Assembly: GCF_028858725.1 (NCBI RefSeq)
Contig: NC_084760.1
Span: forward strand, 80,234,367-80,298,366
DNA: 64,000 nt
Direction: 5' to 3'
Source: Colius striatus
Taxonomy: Eukaryota; Chordata; Aves; Coliiformes; Coliidae
Under the pieces are notes generated by a model. That model was not told the DNA's origin. It searched no databases and saw only the letters and a list, made by a program, of their open reading frames with translations. Within the stretch, counting starts at the first letter, position 1. Every line of letters starts with the position of its first letter. Made by a program: the position numbers and the translations under genes. Positions 1 to 15,264 of this stretch are shown here, piece by piece.

Positions 1-3000
1 TGGAGACTGAGCTTGCTGTCCCTAAGGAGCTAGCCAATTTGTGTTGTGCCCTGTTAACTTTGCTGAGCTGTGCTATGGAAAACATCAGTCACCAGGGCTA
101 TCTTTGGCTTAGATCATTTAGTGTTTGTAAGAGAAAGTGTTACCCCCAGGATATCAGAAATATCTTACAGCTTGGCCCAGGTTTGCTACTCCTCCCCAAA
201 CTTCCTTTTTAAATGCAACTATAGAAAAGCAAAAATCTTTGGAAACTAAAATGGTACCTCTACATTTGTGCCTTTTTTGCTCTTTGTGCTTATATGGTAC
301 TATTATTAAAGAGCAATTAGGAGGATTGGCTGCAGACAATAATGGGAAAGGAGTTTAAGACTCCTCTGCAGTGTTTTTCATTCCCCTATTTCTTCCTCTT
401 TTAGGTTAATCCCTGAAGGAGAGACAGTCCCAGCCAAATCGTATCTGGCTGCTGCCATGCCCTTGCTATTCCTGCAGCGCACCTTACACATGTGTGCATG
501 TGAGTGTGCACACATGTGCAACGAGAGGGGGTTTAAAACTGGTGACAAACAAAGAGAGTTTGTGCAACCCTCAGCTGCAGCCCCAGCTTTCAGGTTGCCA
601 CAGTATCTGCCAACAGCTGTTTCCAATTGACTCTTACTGCGCATATATCCCTGTAGTTTATTCCCCCTTTGTTTACACTAAACTGTCGTGTCCTTTAAAG
701 TAAAATAGCTGCATGGGTTGGGTTTTCTTTCCCTCCACTACTCAAATGTTTTTGTTTTACTAACACTGTGTTAGAAGGGGTCAGGCAGAGCTCATATTTC
801 ATATGGTCCAATAAGCCAAAACCTAGCTAGAGTGAGAAAGAGATGTCTCTTACTTTCTTTTGCAGAGAGGCTGGAGCATGGTAGACTGGAAAGAGATGAA
901 AATGGGATTTGCTAGTTGTTTTTTGCTGACAGATTTGCAAGCTTTCCTCCCCATTCTTATATCCATTTTCATTAAAAAAGCTTGGTTTCAACTACTCAAT
1001 AGCAACATCTTTCTGTCTCCTGCGGTGGAAAGATATAATTGTTCTTGATTAATGGAGTCTGATGGATCCAAAGCGAAGCTCTGACTCATATGCCAACTGT
1101 AAAGGTTTGAATAGGCACACAGTCAGTTTATTTGGCAGTATTTCTTGGAGGCTGTAATTCAACCAGGACATGGGACCATCTGTCTGTGGTGAGCCCAGGT
1201 GCCCACCATCTTCAAATCTGGCTTTCTTAATGGTGTTTCTAACATACAGTTATTTCTGTCACCATGGAAGTCTGCTATCCCTCATGAATTTCCTGATGCC
1301 CTCAGCTTCCATCAGGCTGCTGATTTACTGTCAGACTTGTGTGGTCTGAAAGAGCCATCCCAAATCCTTGTGTTTCCCTGCTTTTGCCTACCAGTAGGAA
1401 ATTTCACTGACCTCTCTAAGCAGTATGGCTTCCCCCTGCCTCCATTACTTGAACAATGGGTAGTGTTTTCACTGCTCTAGTGTCTTTCATGTTTAAGACA
1501 TGTATCATTTACTGTCCTGCTCTGTGAAGTGCTCTGGAGAGGTCCAGTTCTATGAGATGTTGCTCAGAAGGATGAACATATAATTATGGAACTTTTCTGT
1601 TCAAGTTATTTTTGCATCAATTTCAGCAAAATCACTATGTCACTTTTCTTCTGAGATGTATTTTTTATTCCCAAGGCCCAAATAGTCAGCAGTAACCCTC
1701 TCAATAGACTGAAAACAGTAGGAGTGCTAGCAAAATGTCATAAAACCAGTAGTAGCAGAAAACAGAACCTGACTACACAAAAATAGTTTTGCAGATACTA
1801 GCAGGCAGCTTTACCAAATGCTTTCACGACTGTCACTTGCGCAGCATTACCAACCAGAATGCTAAAGAGATCAAGTATTTCTCTGACATGGCTGTACCTT
1901 TTTAGTGCTTCTAAACTCTTTTGTTTCAGACATTAAGGACAAGCTATTCAACCAACGTCAGCCTCTGTATACTGCCTCTGCTGTGTCCTCAATCCCCATG
2001 TGCCTTTCTGCCAGGTGACAATACAGGGTTCACCCTTATTTCAAGGTATATTCCAAGCCATATAACATTTTGGAGCATGTTTCAAATCTTGGTCCCGAAA
2101 CAGCTCATTGGATTCAGCAGTTCAGTTCCTCAGTGTGCTGTCTTAAAAACCACTAGGCAATAAACAATACTTCCAGGGCTTCTGGAAAGATTTTCTGGTT
2201 TTAAGGTCCCCAATACACGTGTCTTTATCTGCTATTCTGAGTATGATAAACCCCAATGTTGAACTGAATACGTCAGTCGGTGCCATCCTGTCACAACTAG
2301 GAACCAGTAGGTAGGGTTGTGATGAAAGATGAACCACGATTTCATGATATGCCACTGCAATTTGGGGAAGACAATCATCCCCAGATCCCTCTTGGTAGGA
2401 AATGGAGAGTATTTGGATGCAAAATAGCTTGGTCACTTATGAGCTTTTTTTAAAGGAAGAAAAAAAAAGAAAAACCTTTTTCCTTATGCACATGGCAAAA
2501 TATTTTCACAGTGAAGAATGAAAAGGCACTGGTGGATTTTTTTTCCCCCAACATAGTGATATGATAGTGTAAGATGTATTTGGTGATATTTCCCAACTCT
2601 TGCTCCCAGAAGGTTAAGGCCATTGTCTTCTTCACTGATGAGTTGGCAACTGAGATAAGACGATGTGAAAAGAGGGGCTGCATCTCTCTGTCTTCTGAGT
2701 GAACGTGCAGTTAGACCAGCCTGACTCCTCAATATTTCTTCTAAGAGCAGGGCAACATCTCCTGTTCCTGCTCTTATGAGGCAGCGAAAATGAGTGTTCC
2801 CAAAATTTAGCTATTTAATAACTTGCAGCTTGGCAATTGTACAGAGTCTTAAGAGAGCTTAGAAGAGTTAGAGAAGACGTTTGTCCCAATCACAAAGTTT
2901 GGGAGCAAATTGACTAGTAGCCAGTGTGAGATGAGTTGTGAAGGAGGTGGAGAATTCTGCAGTCGGTAAAGGTTAAGATTTGGGTGAGCTATACCAACTG

Positions 3001-6000
3001 GCCTTAGGATGCACTTAGGTATCAGTCAGTGCCTCTCACTGTCACAACTACAGTTGTTGGCGTCTTTTGGAAGCACTGTGATTTGGTTCAATTTGAAATA
3101 AAAAATGACCTTGATACATGGCAATCAGTTCCCTTCTCCAAGGTAAAAGGAAGAGTGGGATTGTGATCCTTGTGATATGGGAGCTTAATGTAGCTGCAAC
3201 AAAAGTCCATTTTCTCTAGTAGCAGGCAAGCATGCTTCTTTCTCAAATGCTAAGCAAGATCCATGGAACAACAAGTAACAAGTATTCTGCTTTGATCCAT
3301 GGGGAGGAATGAAAGGAGGACATTGCTGTGAGTTAAATCAATGGGTGTATTTAAGGAGGAAAAATGGGCAAGCTTTGCATGTCTGTAAGGGAAGTTGATG
3401 TAAAACTGTAGCATGTCTCCCAGGCATGTTCAGAGTCAGGCTGCTAGATTTCTCCAAGAGGACGAAACAATAAACCACTTGATGTCTGCAAGTGAAGCTG
3501 GTGTTAAATCAGCTGAGGTGTCCTGGGGAGATTAGTGATGAATTACTCTGCAGAGTCAATAGAGATTATTTATGAAGCCGGAGGGGATAGAGGGAGGAAG
3601 GCTAAGTACCATATCAGAAGTTATTTGGTACTTGTTGAGTTTTAACATTGCTTAAAGATGACTCAAGCAATTGGACTTCCATATGCTGCCACCAGATGTA
3701 TGGGTGAGGGAAGAAGGAGGGAATATTCTCAGTATTCTTTTCCTTCCTGATCTGAGTATTGTCAGGCTGTTGTTGAACAAAAGTAGTCAATATCTGTGCA
3801 ATGAATTAACGTGCTGTAGCTGAGGAAATGGGCACTGTGGTTTTTTCTGGTCACATTTACTTCCTTAAGTTGTAATGCCAAGATCTGTGATTTGGCGAAG
3901 TGTAAAGCAGAGAGAATGCAGCATGAATCATATGCTTTTCCAAATTGAGTTGTCTCCAGCAGCTGGAGGAAGAGTGTCTGGATCTGCAAAGCTTGTAAGA
4001 AAGTCACTGCAGACTTTCCAATAGATACTAAAACATAGTTTCTGTAGTGTAAATTTTGGGGCCATAATTTTACTTTAATTTGCTGTCTGTCCCATATGAG
4101 TCTTAGGCTCTGAGGGATGCCTCTATTCATTTCTGAATGGAAAGATTTTACACATCTGCTTTAGGTTCCTCTTTAATCAGTTCACCTGTTTCTGTTTAAA
4201 AGCAGCACATCTGTTTCACATTACCACTGGCCATCTTTAAGATCTACTGCATGGCTGCATATGAGTTTTGAAAAAATACAAGAACAATCACTTGATTAAC
4301 AATTCTTTGGCCAGTTATTCAGCCAGTTTTTAAGTGGGAAGATCCATGTTTTGCGCTGTTGATGCATACAGCTCATGAAATGCATCCTCCCCCAGAAGAG
4401 GAACAAGCCCTCTTTGGAAGTGTAAGATTGTTTTGCTGTAAATCCTTCTGTACTTGTAATTGGATTGGTAATAATCTAGGATGCACACCTGCAGACACCA
4501 TGACCCCATTACTGGTCTTGTAAGTGACTAAGTTAAACTGCTTCTTGGCAGAGACCTGGCAAGCTTTCTGTTTCTCTCTACTGTTGGCTAAACTGTCCAA
4601 GCCAGATGTTTTTCGGCTGATGGCAGGGCATAGAATCATCCAAGAAATCAAAGTGTTCATATAACTGTCCTTGGGGCTCTCTATTTTTGAACAGAAGATG
4701 TTTTCAGGTGTACCTAGTATTGACGAATGGCAGCAAACAGAGCTTGGACTGTGAAGTGCTTGGACTCCTGGATAGAACAGCAAGATCAGCAACAGTATGC
4801 ACTATGTCCTGTTGACATACCTCAAACCTGTTTGTTCCGTCCAGTTTACTGCAATCCCAAACACACAGAGAGGTGATTGCACTGTGTAATAGGGTGGTTA
4901 GCATAGTAATTGCTGCAGCAGTTTGCATGGAAAACAATGAAACTCAGCTTCATTCTTTTTATCCTCATTGAAAGTAGCAACAAAACCTGCCCCTGCCTTG
5001 GTGTTCATGGGTTAGGACACTGGTGCCCTCTGACAGACTGTGTACTCTCTAAAGGAAAAATACAAAACACAACAAAATGTAGTACTTTAAAAACTGCAGG
5101 CACCCAATTGTCTGGGCATGTGTCTGCTAGGAGCCAGGCCCACACCCACCAATATGTTTCTGAGCCCTCATGTGGTCACTGGGTTTGATCAGTTCAGAGT
5201 AACATGACCGTAGACTTTGCAAGTCATTATTATTAAAGTAAAAATAAACTTTTCCGCTTTATGATTGAGACTGTAGAGCTTGATGCAGAATCCCATGTAC
5301 TGAGGATTGTTGTTTTGATACAGAGTCAAACTTATGACCTAAAGTAAAAAGATTCCAGTCTTTTCATTGTAAAATTTCTAATTCTTGTGTCTCATCCCAG
5401 TGTGGCCCAATTATGTAGCTTTTCTGTAAATTCAGTAGCTTCATCTTATTTAGTTGATATCTCTGTACCATGCTTATCAAAAGCAAACACAATGACCAGT
5501 GACAGGAACAGAGTGAGAGCAATTAGTTCAGAAATATAATATTTAAAAACAGTTGAATGTTTACTGATTCATATTGGGCAATATTAAAATGTTTTAACTT
5601 TCTTTGATTTAGTAATATTTCCTGTCTGTTAAAATAAAGGTCTTTCTTTTGCTTTTACTGAGTTCCAAAACCATGATTCTGCCTAAACAGCAATAACAAT
5701 ATGAAATTTCAACATGGAATTTCTTAGCACTGAAGGCAAAAACATTCTGCCTCATGTATCAGTCTGCCTCTCATTTATATTTGCATTTTCTATTTCTGCT
5801 GTTTATTAATTATATTGATTGTAGAAAGTCCATGCAAACTTCTCAAATATTTCTTTTCCCATTGTTTCAGTCCCAAAATTGGGAATTTATTGTGGATAGT
5901 CTTTATTTCATGGTTCATTTGATCCTCCCTTACTCTTCAGAAATGAATGATGATAGTGTCATGAGTTGGGGATGTGGGGTAGAATTTGTCACATGCATTT

Positions 6001-6359
6001 CTTCATTGATATCTACACTGAGAACCACCAAGTTAATTGCATAACTATGAAACAGTCTCTCAATAATCACAAATTTTGGCTTATCCTGGTATGCTCTGGA
6101 TTTCAAATGGAGACCTTGAGAGTGTTTTAATTCTATATTTTGTTGTAACTGATAAGCCCTGATTGGACATGGATGGACAGGAGTAGGTGGGAAGAAAAGT
6201 GACAATACCTCAAATAATATTAATAAGCCCATGTTTTCAAAGCTTGTTTCATATTGGAAAGTAAATATGAATGTGTAGATGCTTTCAATTCCTTCTTCAG
6301 CTGTGACTGCTGACAGAGTGAGATGTTTCTTCTTCTTATAAGAAACTCAGTTCTCCTGT

Positions 6360-8233
6360 CTGTAAGAAGACCCACATGGATAAATAGGGAACTGTTGGGC
6401 AAACTCAAACTAAAGCCTTGTTGGAGATGTGCCATGCAAGGGAGGTCAAAGAACACAAAAAGAGCTTCTTCAAATGCATTGTGGACAAAACTAACACTAG
6501 AGGCTATGTAGGCCCACTGTTGAGTGAGGCGGGTGCCCTGGTGACAGAGGATACAGAGAAGGCAGTTACTGTATGCCGCCTTTGCCTCTCTCTGTACTGC
6601 TGGAGACAGTCCTCAGAAGCCCCAGACTCCAGAGGAAGTCAGGTTAAAGGAGGAGTTTTGTTCAGTTGATGAGGACTGGGTTAAGGATCAGTTGAACAAT
6701 CTGGATGTACATAACTCCATGGGCTCCAATGGGATGCACCCACAGGTGTTTAGGAAGCTGGTGGAAGTCACTGCTAAACCTCTCTCCTTTATCTTCAGTA
6801 AGTTGTGGAGAATAGGAGAAGTACCTGATAACTGGAGGAAAGCAAATGTCACTCCAGTCTTCAAAAAGGGTAAGGAGGAAGAGCCAGATAACTACAGACA
6901 GGTCAGCCTCAACTCCATCCCTGGAAAGGTGATGGAATGATTTATCCTGGGTGCTGTCTCCAGGCATTTAAAGGACAAGAGGGTCATTAGGAGCAGTCAA
7001 CATGGTTTTACCAAAGGGAAGTCATGTTTAACCAGTCTGATAGCCTTTTATGAAGATGTAACCAGGTGAATAGATGGTGGTAGTACAGTGGATGTGGTTT
7101 ATCTTGATTGCAGTAAAGCATTTGACACCATCTCCCACAGCATCCTCACAGCAAAACTGAGAAAGTAAGGGCTGGATGATCAGGTAGTGAGGTGAATTGT
7201 TAACTGATTGAAAGAAAGAAGGCAGAGAGTGGTGATCAATGGGGCAGGGTCTAGGTAGAAGCCTATATCTAGTGGAGTCCCTCAGGGGTTGGTGCTGGGA
7301 CCAGTACTGTTCAATATATTCATTAATAAGCTTGATGAGGGAACAGAGTGCACTGTCAGCAAGTTTGCTGACGATACTAAACTGAGGGGAGTGGCTGACA
7401 CACCAGAAGGCTGTGCTGACCTCCAGCAAAGCCTGGACAGGCTGGAGAGTTGGTCAGAGAGAAATCTAATGAAATTCAACAAGAGCAAGTGTCTTTCATC
7501 TGGAAAAGAATAACCCCCTGTACCAGTACAGGTTGGGGAATGAACTCTTAGAGAATAGTGTAGGGGAAAAGGTTCTGGGGGTCCTGGTGGACAGCAGAAT
7601 GATCATGAGCCAGTAATGTGCCCTCGTGGCCAAGAAGGCCAATGGCATCCTGGGGTGTATTAGACGGACTGTGGCAGTAGGCCAAGAGAGGATCTCCTCC
7701 CCATCTACTCTACCCTCGTGAGAGTACTTCTGGAATACAATGTCCAGTTCGGGGCCCCTCAGTTCAAGAAGGACAGGGAGCTGCTGGAGAGAGTTCAGCG
7801 CAGAGCCACCAAGATGATGAGGGGAGTGGAACATCTCTCTTATGATGAAAGGCTGAGGGAGCTGGGGCTCTTTAGCTTGGTGAAGGGGAGACTGAGGGGG
7901 GATCTCATTAATGTTTACAAATACATCAAGGATAGATGTTAGGAGGATGGAGCCAGGCTCTTCTCAATGATAGGACAAGAGGCAGTTGGTATAAACTGGA
8001 ATGCAAGAGGTTCCAAAGAAATACAAGGAAGAATTTCTTCACTGTGAGGGTGAAGGAGCACTAGAACAGGCTGCCCAGATGAATTGCTGAGTCTCCTTCT
8101 CTGGGGATGTTGAAAACACACCTGGATGGGTTCCTGTGTGCCCTACTCTAGGTGGTCCTGCTCTGGCAAGAAGTTTGAACTAGACGATCTCCAGAGGTCT
8201 CTTCCAACTATTAGGATTCTGTGATTCTATGAT
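6360..8233 (+). mobile_element. CR1 LINE, 5'-truncated, about 1.9 kb
   Basis: A non-LTR retrotransposon of the CR1 family, in the same direction as DAAM2. It begins inside ORF2 near a CACATGGATAAATAGGGAACT stretch and runs to the typical CR1 3' end, including CTTCCAACTATTAGGATTCTGTGATTCTATG. The last bases are tandem copies close to the CR1 terminal octamer ATTCTRTG. It has no poly(A) tail and no evident target-site duplication, both normal for CR1. It is 5'-truncated, as most CR1 copies are, and ends 354 bases before a DAAM2 exon. Confidence 0.93.
6692..8160 (+). pseudogene. CR1 ORF2 reverse-transcriptase remnant (broken)
   Basis: Three separated open pieces keep recognisable CR1 ORF2 sequence. 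The piece at 6692-6940 has the N-terminal reverse-transcriptase part (NWRKANVTPVFKKGK). The piece at 7289-7513 has the catalytic box KFADDTKL and then TPEGC. The piece at 7718-7942 has the C-terminal segment [20 protein letters not shown]. They are separated by stops (for example TGA at 6938-6940) and frame changes, and the endonuclease domain and ORF1 are absent, so it cannot be active. Confidence 0.88.
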
Positions 8234-8561
8234 AGATCTGTCTCGTTATTACTCTGGCAGCTGCTTTAATATTCACAAGCCGGGGTGTTACATGGGTTCA
8301 TGGTCACTTAGAAGTCACATGGATTTGAGTATTTTGGGGGTTTACCATAGCAAAAAACCCCACCATTTTTTGTTTAAATAGTAGAAGAGGATAAAAATCT
8401 ATGATCTATAAAATCTCTGCCTCTGTAACTGATTCTTACTGAATATTCTAGAATAGTAATGTCACAGTAGAACTTCCCATGTTTCTTTTGTACCTGTTTA
8501 GGGTAGCTTTTCAGGCTTCCTACTTTCAGAATTGTCAAAAGTCACTTAAGCTTTGCACTAA

Positions 8562-11063
<2,502 letters not shown>

Positions 11064-11152
11064 GATTGACCACTATCAGCAGCGGCTGCAAGCATTATTC
11101 TTCAAGAAGAAGTTTCCAGAGAGGCTGGCCGAAGCAAAACCAAAAGTGGAAG
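11064..11152 (+). CDS. DAAM2: DAAM2 exon, FH2 domain
   Basis: One base completing Arg, 29 codons ([20 protein letters not shown] and on to KPKVE), then one base. The acceptor is CTTCATGCAG and the donor [27 protein letters not shown] is a DAAM2-type stretch (DAAM1 has NHYQQRLQSLYFKKKF). Phase 2 in, phase 1 out; the split Ala codon is completed by CC at 11959. Confidence 0.95.
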
Positions 11153-11958
11153 GTATGATTACAGCTTTTGCTAAGACTTGGCCAGAGGGACAGGGAAGGT
11201 CAAGAGAGACCTATCTTCAAAGGACATGCTGTTACATGCGTACTGTGGTTGTAAAGCCAGTGATTCCAAGGCATATCATGTGCTTAGAAACGAAATGTCT
11301 GACACTCTTCTTGCACACATTGACTTTATTAAGTCAGTTGCATGATTGTTACACTGTAAATATGACCTGATGGATGTGACAGTACTGCACTGAGCTGCCG
11401 AAATCTTTCCTGGCGTTTCTGTGCAGGTCAGCCTCCCCTTCTCACCTGCAAGTCCTTGTACCTTTCCTCTTCATGGGGTAGGTAGAATGGATACTTCAGG
11501 ATGGTAGTCTTCTGGGAATGTGTAACTTCTTCGAAGGAGCAGGAGGGGTAGGAGGGAAGTATGGCTTCTGTGCCACATCCATGGTTATTGCAGAGAAGAG
11601 GTGAATGTGTTCTACTCTTCATTTTCAGATGAGCTCAAGCCTTTCCCTCATTCTCACTGGCTATGTTTTTAGACTGTGAGGTCCAGGAGGAACAGCCTTA
11701 CTCCCAGGTTCAGAGCAGCATCCTACAGACTAGATGTAGTTCATATTCCAGTTGGACTTGATCCTCTTACAGATCTTTTCCAACTGTTACAATTTTGTAT
11801 CCTGGTTCTGGGCTGCAGGAAGGACAGTACACACACAGCGTTGCAGCATTTTCTGGGCAATAGTCAGACGGGCATTTTAAGGTACTTCAAAATAGGCCCA
11901 AGCATGTTAAAAACAGCTACTATGCAATTACCTGTGACTTCTTTTTTCTCTTTTCAAG
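11153..11958 (+). other. DAAM2 intron
   Basis: An 806-base intron, GTATGA to TCAAG. It contains the possible decayed CR1 tail at 11690-11802. Confidence 0.85.
11690..11802 (+). mobile_element. possible decayed CR1 3' tail
   Basis: The stretch GTTGGACTTGATCCTCTTAC then AGATCTTTTCCAACTGTTACAATTTTGT resembles the end of several CR1 subfamilies (GTTGGACT-GATGATCTT-AGGTCTTTTCCAACC). The upstream part fits less well and the octamer end is lost, so both borders are approximate. It lies in the DAAM2 intron about 160 bases before the exon at 11959. Confidence 0.45.
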
Positions 11959-12127
11959 CCATTCTTCTGGCATCCAAAGAACTCATCCGAAGCAAGCGTT
12001 TGAGGCAACTCCTAGAGGTGGTTCTGGCCTTTGGGAATTATATGAACAAAGGCCAAAGGGGCAGTGCCTATGGCTTCAAAGTCTCCAGCCTGAACAAAAT
12101 TGCAGACACCAAATCCAGCATAGACAG
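11959..12127 (+). CDS. DAAM2: DAAM2 exon, FH2 signature segment
   Basis: Two bases completing Ala, 55 codons and two bases of a split Arg. It carries the most diagnostic FH2 stretch, [15 protein letters not shown], followed by [12 protein letters not shown]. In FH2 formins this region belongs to the conserved core that contacts actin. It also carries [20 protein letters not shown], which is DAAM2-like rather than DAAM1-like. The acceptor is TTTTCTCTTTTCAAG and the donor ACAG|GTAGGC. An old CR1-like tail lies about 160 bases upstream in the intron. Confidence 0.97.
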
Positions 12128-13758
12128 GTAGGCTAGAAGGCTGTAAATGTGTTAGTTTCTGTGCTGCTGCATCTCTTATAGTAACAACAGCGGGGGGTTT
12201 TGTTTGTTTGCGGCTCTATATTAAAATAATGTCTTATTTGCCATTTAAGACGTGCTTTTCTCTCTAAAAGGTCCTGCAACAGTTAAGACCAGCTACTAAC
12301 ACAGTACTCACATTCTGCCATTTCTTTGGGTAATGCACCTCTTTCATCAGATTGTGTTTCTGCAACACTATGCAAAGATGACAAAATGTACTGTTTCACA
12401 AATAACTGAAATAAGCTGGATGAGGGGATGGGATTTCTATAGAATTTGCCCCTTATACCAAAGTTTTGTGGCCATGGTTTTGAGAAAAAAAGAAAATACA
12501 AAAACTTCTGACCACAGCATATGTTTCTGATGCGGGACTGTCATAAACTGTCTCTCTGCCTACACTAGTAATGGAAACAGAAGGCATAGTTTAGAGAAAC
12601 TGAGCCTGGTTATATCTAGAGTAGTTAAGGAAAACAGCTGGTTTGGGGGAAGGTGGAGCTTACTATTTGTGGGCATGGGCTGTCCCACGTCCTAATACTG
12701 GTTCTGGAAACTAATCTAGCTGTAACTGAGGAGAAAATACCATTTTGGGGCTCTTGCATCACTAAGATTTTCCTTGAAGATCTCCTATACTGGTTCTTAC
12801 TAACTCACACCTTCCTTGACTTGAGACTTGCTGAGACCAAAGTCATGGTGAAATGACTTCAGTTTTGACATGATGAATAATGGCAGTAAGAAGCCGTAAG
12901 AAATTCATCTCTGCCTAACAGAGTTTGAATAGAGTTCTGTTTTGACTGCCATGATGTCCTTTCCATATTCCAAGGCTAACACTTTTGTAGCTAGTGTTGA
13001 AAATTTTTTTGTCTTAATGTAGCTTGGCTTGATTTTCCATATATTAAATGTCCTGTGTAGTTCTGTTCTCTCACCGGTTCCCAGCTCTCAGGCTAAACGC
13101 AGACTGAAGTCTGTGTGAAGCAGTGTCCATCTGCCATCTTGCCTGTCAGTTAACCACATAACACCCACCTCCAGTAACTGTTATGGCTGGCTGTTCTCTC
13201 TACATGCAAAATTCACTGATGCAAAATTAATCATTTACTTTACAAATTTTCTTAAACGTTCTCTTACATCTCTTATACGTCTCATTTCTATCCACTCCTA
13301 CTTGAGCTGCCCTTGCTTTTGTAATACTGAGTCTGACCACTACTCATAACTGTTTCATTACTTTTTTCTGTTTTCTTTACAGCTTCTTTGGTCTTCAAAA
13401 AACCTTTTCCTTCTCTCTTAGGTTTTTTTTTCATGTTGCCACTGAGAACAAATCACTTCTCCTTTAGCACTTAATATTACTTCAATACTCTTAGTTGATT
13501 ATTCTCTGAAGAATCTGGAGACAAATAGTATACTGTGTTACACAGTTTTGTTTCATGTTACACCATTTACACAGATGGATGGAAGCATACTGATGCTTCC
13601 AGAATAAATCACGGCACAATATATTGCTTGAGGTTTTAGGAAGGATAACTCATTTTTCAACAAAGCTCCTAATTTCTGATATATTGTTTGTTTTGTTCAT
13701 TCAAGCACATTTCTCAGAGGAAGATTTTTCACCTCTGTTTCTTTTATTTTTTTGTTAG
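12128..13758 (+). other. DAAM2 intron
   Basis: A 1.6 kb intron, GTAGGC to GTTAG. Nothing is recognised apart from T-rich stretches. Confidence 0.85.
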
Positions 13759-13866
13759 GAACATTACTCTGTTGCACTATTTAATAATGATCTTTGAAAA
13801 GAACTATCCAGATATCCTAGATATTCAGTCTGAGTTGCAGCATCTTCCAGAAGCAGCAAAAGTCAA
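13759..13866 (+). CDS. DAAM2: DAAM2 exon, FH2 domain
   Basis: One base completing Arg, 35 codons ([20 protein letters not shown], then [15 protein letters not shown]) and two bases of a split Asn. It has a strong pyrimidine-rich acceptor (TTTATTTTTTTGTTAG) and a near-consensus donor [20 protein letters not shown] matches mammalian DAAM2 exactly as I know it. Confidence 0.96.
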
Positions 13867-14238
13867 GTAAGTCCAGTCCTATTGCTTGTTCCCAAAGCTG
13901 GAGTTCCAGTGATTTCTGTTAACTTAATGGTCATCCGTTTTTTTGTTGGTGACTTCTAAACTCATGGCCAGCCTTACAGCTGAAATGCCTTTGCTCACAT
14001 CCTTGATGGACATCAACAGAAAATTTTGGTCAAAAAACATTGTCAATAACTAATTTGACAGCTTTGCTCAGATATGACTGTATCTGCTTTATTCCTGAAT
14101 TGGGTATTGTAACTAGACCGCTGGTTGGTTGTAATTTACTCACCATTTTCCTATGGTTGTTCATCTAAGTCATGTGCTGTTTTTCTGGATAATTGAAGAT
14201 AATAGTAAGCCCTTTTCAGGAAGATTGTTCAAACTTCT

Positions 14239-14268
14239 GCACAGATCTGTCTTGCACAGATCTGTCTT
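14239..14268. repeat. 15-base tandem duplication
   Basis: Two perfect adjacent copies of GCACAGATCTGTCTT, followed by a partial third (ACACAGAAATG). It is in a DAAM2 intron. Confidence 0.9.
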
Positions 14269-14747
14269 ACACAGAAATGTGGAAAACTTTCTGCATGGAT
14301 TTCAATGATATTTTCTTTCCATTTCTGTAGGTGTGGAAAATAAGTACACACAAAACACTAACATTTAAAAAAATATTTTATTTCCAAAGCACTACTTGAA
14401 AACACCTTTGTATATTATTTGCCCAGCCATGTTTCTTTGTACAGGGAACCACTCCAGCTAATGAAAGACAAGTGAAAAATAAATGAGGGTTCACAGTTTA
14501 AGACATTAGTGGTATTTTTGAGATGTAAACTAGTATTCATCAAATAGCTGGAGGAGATGCATGCTGACTCACAAGAGGTACTACTAACTAGTTACCTGGA
14601 AATGAGAACTCATTCTTTTAATGCAAGTCTTGGAAAAAAACTCTTTTCTTTATATTATGAGAAGAAAATTGGTACAACTGATTCTAGGGATGCATTTATT
14701 AACCTTAGCAGTAGAGTTATATGCTCAGTTACAATCTAAGCTTTAAG

Positions 14748-14793
14748 GACTACTTTCTATTATAGTAGATGACTACTTTCTATTATAGCAGAT
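14748..14793. repeat. 23-base tandem duplication
   Basis: Two adjacent copies (14748-14770 and 14771-14793) of a 23-base unit beginning GACTACTTTCTATTATAG, differing at one position (GTAGAT versus GCAGAT). It lies in a DAAM2 intron. Confidence 0.9.
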
Positions 14794-15139
14794 GAAAAAA
14801 CACAGTGTTTGGATCATGAGGACAGCAATAATCACATGTAAATGTACTGCTAATGGGATTTAGTAGTCAGGTGGTTCAAGAATCATGTGTAGAGATAATT
14901 GGAGACCCCAGTAATGTGTGTGTTAAATCTGGGGTCCCTTGCCTATGTGTCAGCTCATTATTGCAAGCTGGCCATGTGGCATAAGCTCCTTGCTGGAGTG
15001 TCAGGCTCATCTCATGGGGGAGATCCTGATCTTCAGTGTGACAACAGGCAAACAAGATCGGCCTCATCTTACATCTCATACAAAAAGCAGCACAGAGCAT
15101 TAACAGACCCCCTTCCCCTCATTTCTAAGCATCTGGTGT

Positions 15140-15226
15140 GGCTGGTGCCAGAGGCCAGATACCAGACTTGATAGGCCAACAGTCTGTTCTGCTGCACAGT
15201 TCCTGTATTCCTCTGTAACACTGCTC
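15140..15226 (+). mobile_element. possible ancient CR1/L3-type tail next to a DAAM2 exon
   Basis: The stretch GGTGCCAGAGGCCAGATACC then AGACTTGATAGGCCAACAGTCTGTTCTGCTGCACAGTTCCTGTATTCCT resembles the 3' end of old amniote CR1/L3 elements (GGATACTGGACTTGATGGACCATTGGTCTG..TATGGCAGTTCTTATGTTCT). It ends about 40 bases before the exon at 15265, and its pyrimidine-rich end adjoins that exon's acceptor tract. Confidence 0.5.
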
Positions 15227-15264
15227 TTTTTGTTTCATCTGCTCTGTATCTGTCTCCTGTGCAG

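Larger units (their letters stand above)
13867..15264 (+). other. DAAM2 intron with short tandem duplications
   Basis: A 1.4 kb intron, GTAAGT to TGCAG. It holds two small tandem duplications (14239-14268 and 14748-14793) and a possible ancient CR1/L3 tail (15140-15226). Confidence 0.85.

Noticed and set aside
409..470. Exon-like stretch after TTCCTCTTTTAG
   Set aside because: Reads through a plausible frame but has no match to DAAM2, and no clear donor follows.
866..1048. Exon-like stretch after TTTCTTTTGCAG
   Set aside because: The acceptor looks good, but the codons do not match any part of DAAM2 and no donor in phase follows.
4373..4792. 139-codon open frame on the minus strand
   Set aside because: Intronic, no domain, no matching splice sites.
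6692..7942. Reverse-transcriptase pieces as a host gene or active element
   Set aside because: Stops, frame changes and loss of ORF1 and endonuclease show an inactive CR1 copy, and CR1 is a LINE rather than a virus.
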